Below are positions 61,178-64,000 of a DNA stretch of 64,000 nucleotides, in pieces. Origin of the DNA: Glandiceps talaboti (taxonomy: Eukaryota; Hemichordata; Enteropneusta; Spengelidae); contig NC_135556.1 of assembly GCF_964340395.1 (NCBI RefSeq), positions 13,636,410 to 13,700,409 of the forward strand, written 5' to 3'. The notes under the pieces are model-generated. The model saw only the letters and a list, made by a program, of their open reading frames with translations. It ran no database searches and had not been told where the DNA came from. Position numbers and translations under genes: made by a program. The stretch's first letter is position 1, and each line of letters starts with the position of its first letter.

Positions 61178-63465
61178 CTAGTTCGGAAATATTACATCCA
61201 ACGACTCTTGTATGTATTTGGTCAGTAATTTTGATAACCTCACACGCTTTTTCACCTCATCCCAGGCTGTATGTAGTGCAAATGTAGTACGTATACCACC
61301 GTCTTCCAAATTATCTTGAATAAGCTTCACTTTATCTTTCTGCCAGATACGAAAATAGAAAATAAGGGAAAAAACGATACACCATTTGTTGACATTTACA
61401 AGTATACATGCATGGGGTAGTTGGGGATGTAAAGATTTCTTTTCTTCTATTCATGCACCACGGCTCTCGTCCGAAGCCATTTGACCGGAGGTCATGTTAC
61501 CCGTTTGTTTGTTTGTTTGTTTGTTTGGTTGGTTGGTTGGTTGTTTTTTTGTTGGTTGGTTGGTTGGTTGGTTGGTTGGTTTGCCGGTCGGTCGGTCTGT
61601 CTATCTGCCAGTCTATTGTTACGTATGACTTTCTTACATCTAAAATATCGAGTGATCGCCGAATGCTATATGACTGTGCAAATCATACACATTTTATGTT
61701 CCCCAACAACAATTTAGTTAGATAAGAAACAGGCTTCACACAGACCACTCATTGCAAATATAAACAACACCACACTCCTGCCGACAAGCAGGCACTGTAT
61801 GTGCACACACATATCGCTTGTAATTTTGAATCAATACCCTTGTATGTGTCAAAATCTGAGCCTGCAGTATGATGATTTTCAATAGCTTGTTTGCTCCAAG
61901 GACGATGTGTGTGTGTATCTGTAGCTGTTGGGGTCGGATGATGTTGTCTATATTTGTTTTAAGTGGTCTGTGGGAAGCCTGTTTCTTATCTATTTAGATT
62001 GTTCTTAGGGAACATACAATGTGTATGGATACGCACAGTATTTCGGCGGCGATCCCTAGATGTTTTAGTAAATGTTTATGATTTGTGTAAATACTATATT
62101 TATGAGTTAGATATATTTGTGTTTCGTTTGCGCAAGATCAGAGTTACTTATTGCAAGACCAAAATGTTCGCTGTATGTTTTGCTATATATCAGTTTACTA
62201 ATAATATTTGCAAATCTGAAAATCCGTACTGCTTTCACTACTTTTGTGAAATTTCAAGAAATTTATTATAATACTTCTTGGAAAATTAAACGAACCTTAA
62301 AAAGGCGACCAATACCTCGTGACATAATGTTCTTACAGGGTTGGCCTGTGTCACACTTTGCTGATAGTGGTCGTGGATTACAATAATAGGACAACATATA
62401 AATTATGTTACTTTAATTATGTCATCTTTGGCATGTAAATGATAATACCGTCAAAAGATTTTATTTGGAAATTGAAAGTTGTACTAAACTCCATTATATT
62501 AGACTTACTGGAAGAGATTTCGACTTTTGAAGCTTTTCTAAAAAATCTTCGATTGTTTGTCCAGGAGAATCTGGAAGTAAAATACATTGAAACAAATTTT
62601 AGGCACGTAATCGAGGCTTGTAATAATAATAATCCAGTTACTTAAGTACTTACTTGTCTGTGAGTTAAGAGATATTTGCCACTTGATACTTTACAACAAT
62701 ATCAGGGGAAATGTTAGAGGGGAATGCTACTCCATTTACATTTACTTGGGTTCTGAAATTTGTCATATGTTATAAATGCCATGCGATTGCCAAGAAACAC
62801 ATTCATCGTCCTAGCAGTAATCGATCGTTGCCTCATACATACGAATGCCATAGATCTAAAAATAAATATGTGAATTGGGTGATGTCATAACTTGCAATCG
62901 TAAGTGCAGATTATGTAAATGTAAAGAGAAAGCAGACCAACTTGTGAAAGAAACAGTTTCATCTATACTTTGATGTATCGCAAGTTTTCATTCAAAAAGA
63001 AAACTGATATGCTACCATACTTACCATCGGCGCCTCCTTCTGCTCTCATAGCTGCTTTCTGCATCAACTGGTGTTTGGCAATTTTAACGTATCTTTCCCC
63101 CATCATTAGTGCATATCGTAGAATTTCACAGACGCTTTTCTCAGTTTCATGATCTCTGTCTGTCTCGCCAGTGTAATTCTTGACAAAAAATGTGTGGTTT
63201 TTTGCACTTCCTGTAGCAGCTGAAGCTAGATGCTGAAATAAACGAATGTTGGGACGTCAAGAGACAAATTTGTTTTGATAAAGACCAACGTTAACTTAGA
63301 CTTCTTATCAACCCTAAAGTTAGTGAATCATAAATTTGTGATTTTTAATGACTGTAAACGAAAATATCAAAAGCAATGGGCTCATCAGTCTCCTTACCAG
63401 TGTTGTTTCATAATCTTCTGGCTCAATCTTGTCTTTATGAGTGATCAGCGTTATACCGGCTACAC
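61178..63465 (-). CDS. Second IFI44-like GTPase, C-terminal four exons (5' end outside window)
   Basis: Exons in coding order: 63398-63465, 63025-63232, 62509-62570, 61178-61339, with matching phases, giving 165 residues to a TAG stop. The first exon carries GITLITHKDKI, a canonical G4 (THKD, the guanine-specificity motif of P-loop GTPases), at the position where the neighbouring gene reads GITILPVVTFTDEMD. FFVKNYTGE follows as a likely G5 region. The next part (SVCEILRYALMMGERYVKIA) aligns in position with the terminal helix of the neighbouring gene. After that this gene continues with extra exons (SPGQTIEDFLEKLQK; then VKLIQDNLEDGG ... SLDVIFPN). Upstream exons with Walker A should lie beyond 64000. 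It is a paralogue in tandem, same strand, with a longer C-terminal tail. Confidence 0.75.
61500..61602. repeat. (GTTT)/(GGTT)n tetranucleotide microsatellite
   Basis: A GTTT run, then GGTT runs, then GGTC/GTCT variants, about 100 bp, in intron DNA beside the last exon of the second GTPase gene. Confidence 0.95.
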
Positions 63466-64000
63466 CTACAATGAGAATATTCGATAAGATGTTGTTGTGT
63501 TCGACCACAAGATATTGGTGGGTTGACGAGTGTATAATTATATCTAAAGACCCTGTCCTTTAAGATTAACATTTTTAGTCAAATTAGCTGATATTAATGA
63601 AGTGACCGATTTGTAGGTAGTCCTCGGCATGTAGCCATAATAATTATGTTATTAAGTTGACTATCAAATCAGCACAGCAGCCATAGCATCAACAACTTTA
63701 CATTGAAAATAACAATAAAACTTTAAATGCAAAATGTAAATGTGTTAGATATTTATCAGTTTCTCTAATGCTTTTATTTCTAACATATGTGTAAACTTAG
63801 TATTTAAAGACTGGGTTACTTCAGTGATTTGAAAGTCTGCAAATGTAAGTAGTTGTGCCGCAAAACCACATGATGTCAAAATATGCGAACCATGACTTAT
63901 TGAAAACGTTTATCTCTTTTGCAGAAGGATCATAATCAACGGCTGCGGTAATCAGCTGACTTTGATGAAGTGAACTCTTTGTATGCTGTCCTTGGCATGT
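63466..64000. other. Upstream intron of the second GTPase gene; no exon identified
   Basis: The acceptor of the exon at 63465 implies an upstream exon on the minus strand. No segment here with a good donor and the expected hydrophobic VxVVxxV strand was found, so the intron probably continues past the window edge. Confidence 0.4.

Noticed and set aside
63880-64000. Possible further exon of the second GTPase gene (minus frame containing QLITAAVDYDPSAKEIN) or a plus-strand exon after TTTTGCAG at 63924
   Set aside because: The minus frame has no acceptable donor nearby, and the plus-strand frames after the acceptor hit stops quickly. Neither resembles the expected GTPase segment.

Overview
This is an AT-rich piece of an animal nuclear genome. 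The genes are split into many short exons with consensus GT/AG splice sites, the introns and intergenic DNA are full of microsatellites, hairpin (foldback) transposons and decayed retroelements, and the proteins are metazoan. The gene set (SLC13 transporter, AIFM1, an animal GH3-domain protein and tandem interferon-induced-44-like GTPases) fits a marine invertebrate, perhaps a hemichordate or lancelet. The species assignment is inference. No prokaryotic features, CRISPR arrays, rRNA or tRNA genes were seen. Exon boundaries were read by hand from splice consensus, reading-frame phase and family resemblance.

Layout. 1-6357 (+): C-terminal 340 residues of an SLC13-type carrier in 8 exons, 5' end outside the window. 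8345-20552 (-): a complete 16-exon AIFM1 gene (644 aa), tail to tail with SLC13. 20553-23102: no gene seen. 23103-24787 (+): a two-exon, 173-aa gene with an N-myristoylation-like start and a possible armadillo-like helical region, not firmly recognised. 27703-34461 (-): a complete 7-exon GH3-domain gene (649 aa) with all three adenylate-forming motifs. 35550-36300: a decayed LINE reverse transcriptase. 37290-42080: large hairpin and foldback repeats. 42560-53180: imperfect ~1.2-kb repeat units and a later segmental duplication. 52767-55371 (-): a four-exon IFI44-like P-loop GTPase gene (269 aa), whose last exon is duplicated as an orphan at 47341-47594. 58985-59930 (-): a broken Crypton/KIAA1958-type tyrosine-recombinase domain. 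61178-63465 (-): C-terminal exons of a second IFI44-like GTPase whose 5' end lies beyond the window.

The genes do not form an operon or a pathway. AIFM1 is a mitochondrial flavoprotein, SLC13 a membrane carrier, the GH3 protein a predicted acyl-adenylate enzyme, and the IFI44-like genes are probably immune-type GTPases arranged as a local tandem family. The most informative features are transposon-gene contacts: a 186-bp inverted-repeat element whose end lies 7 bp upstream of the ATG of the complete IFI44-like gene; a 760-bp hairpin element present in one segmental copy and absent from the other, with a target-site duplication; and a duplicated 3' splice site next to AIFM1 exon 13.
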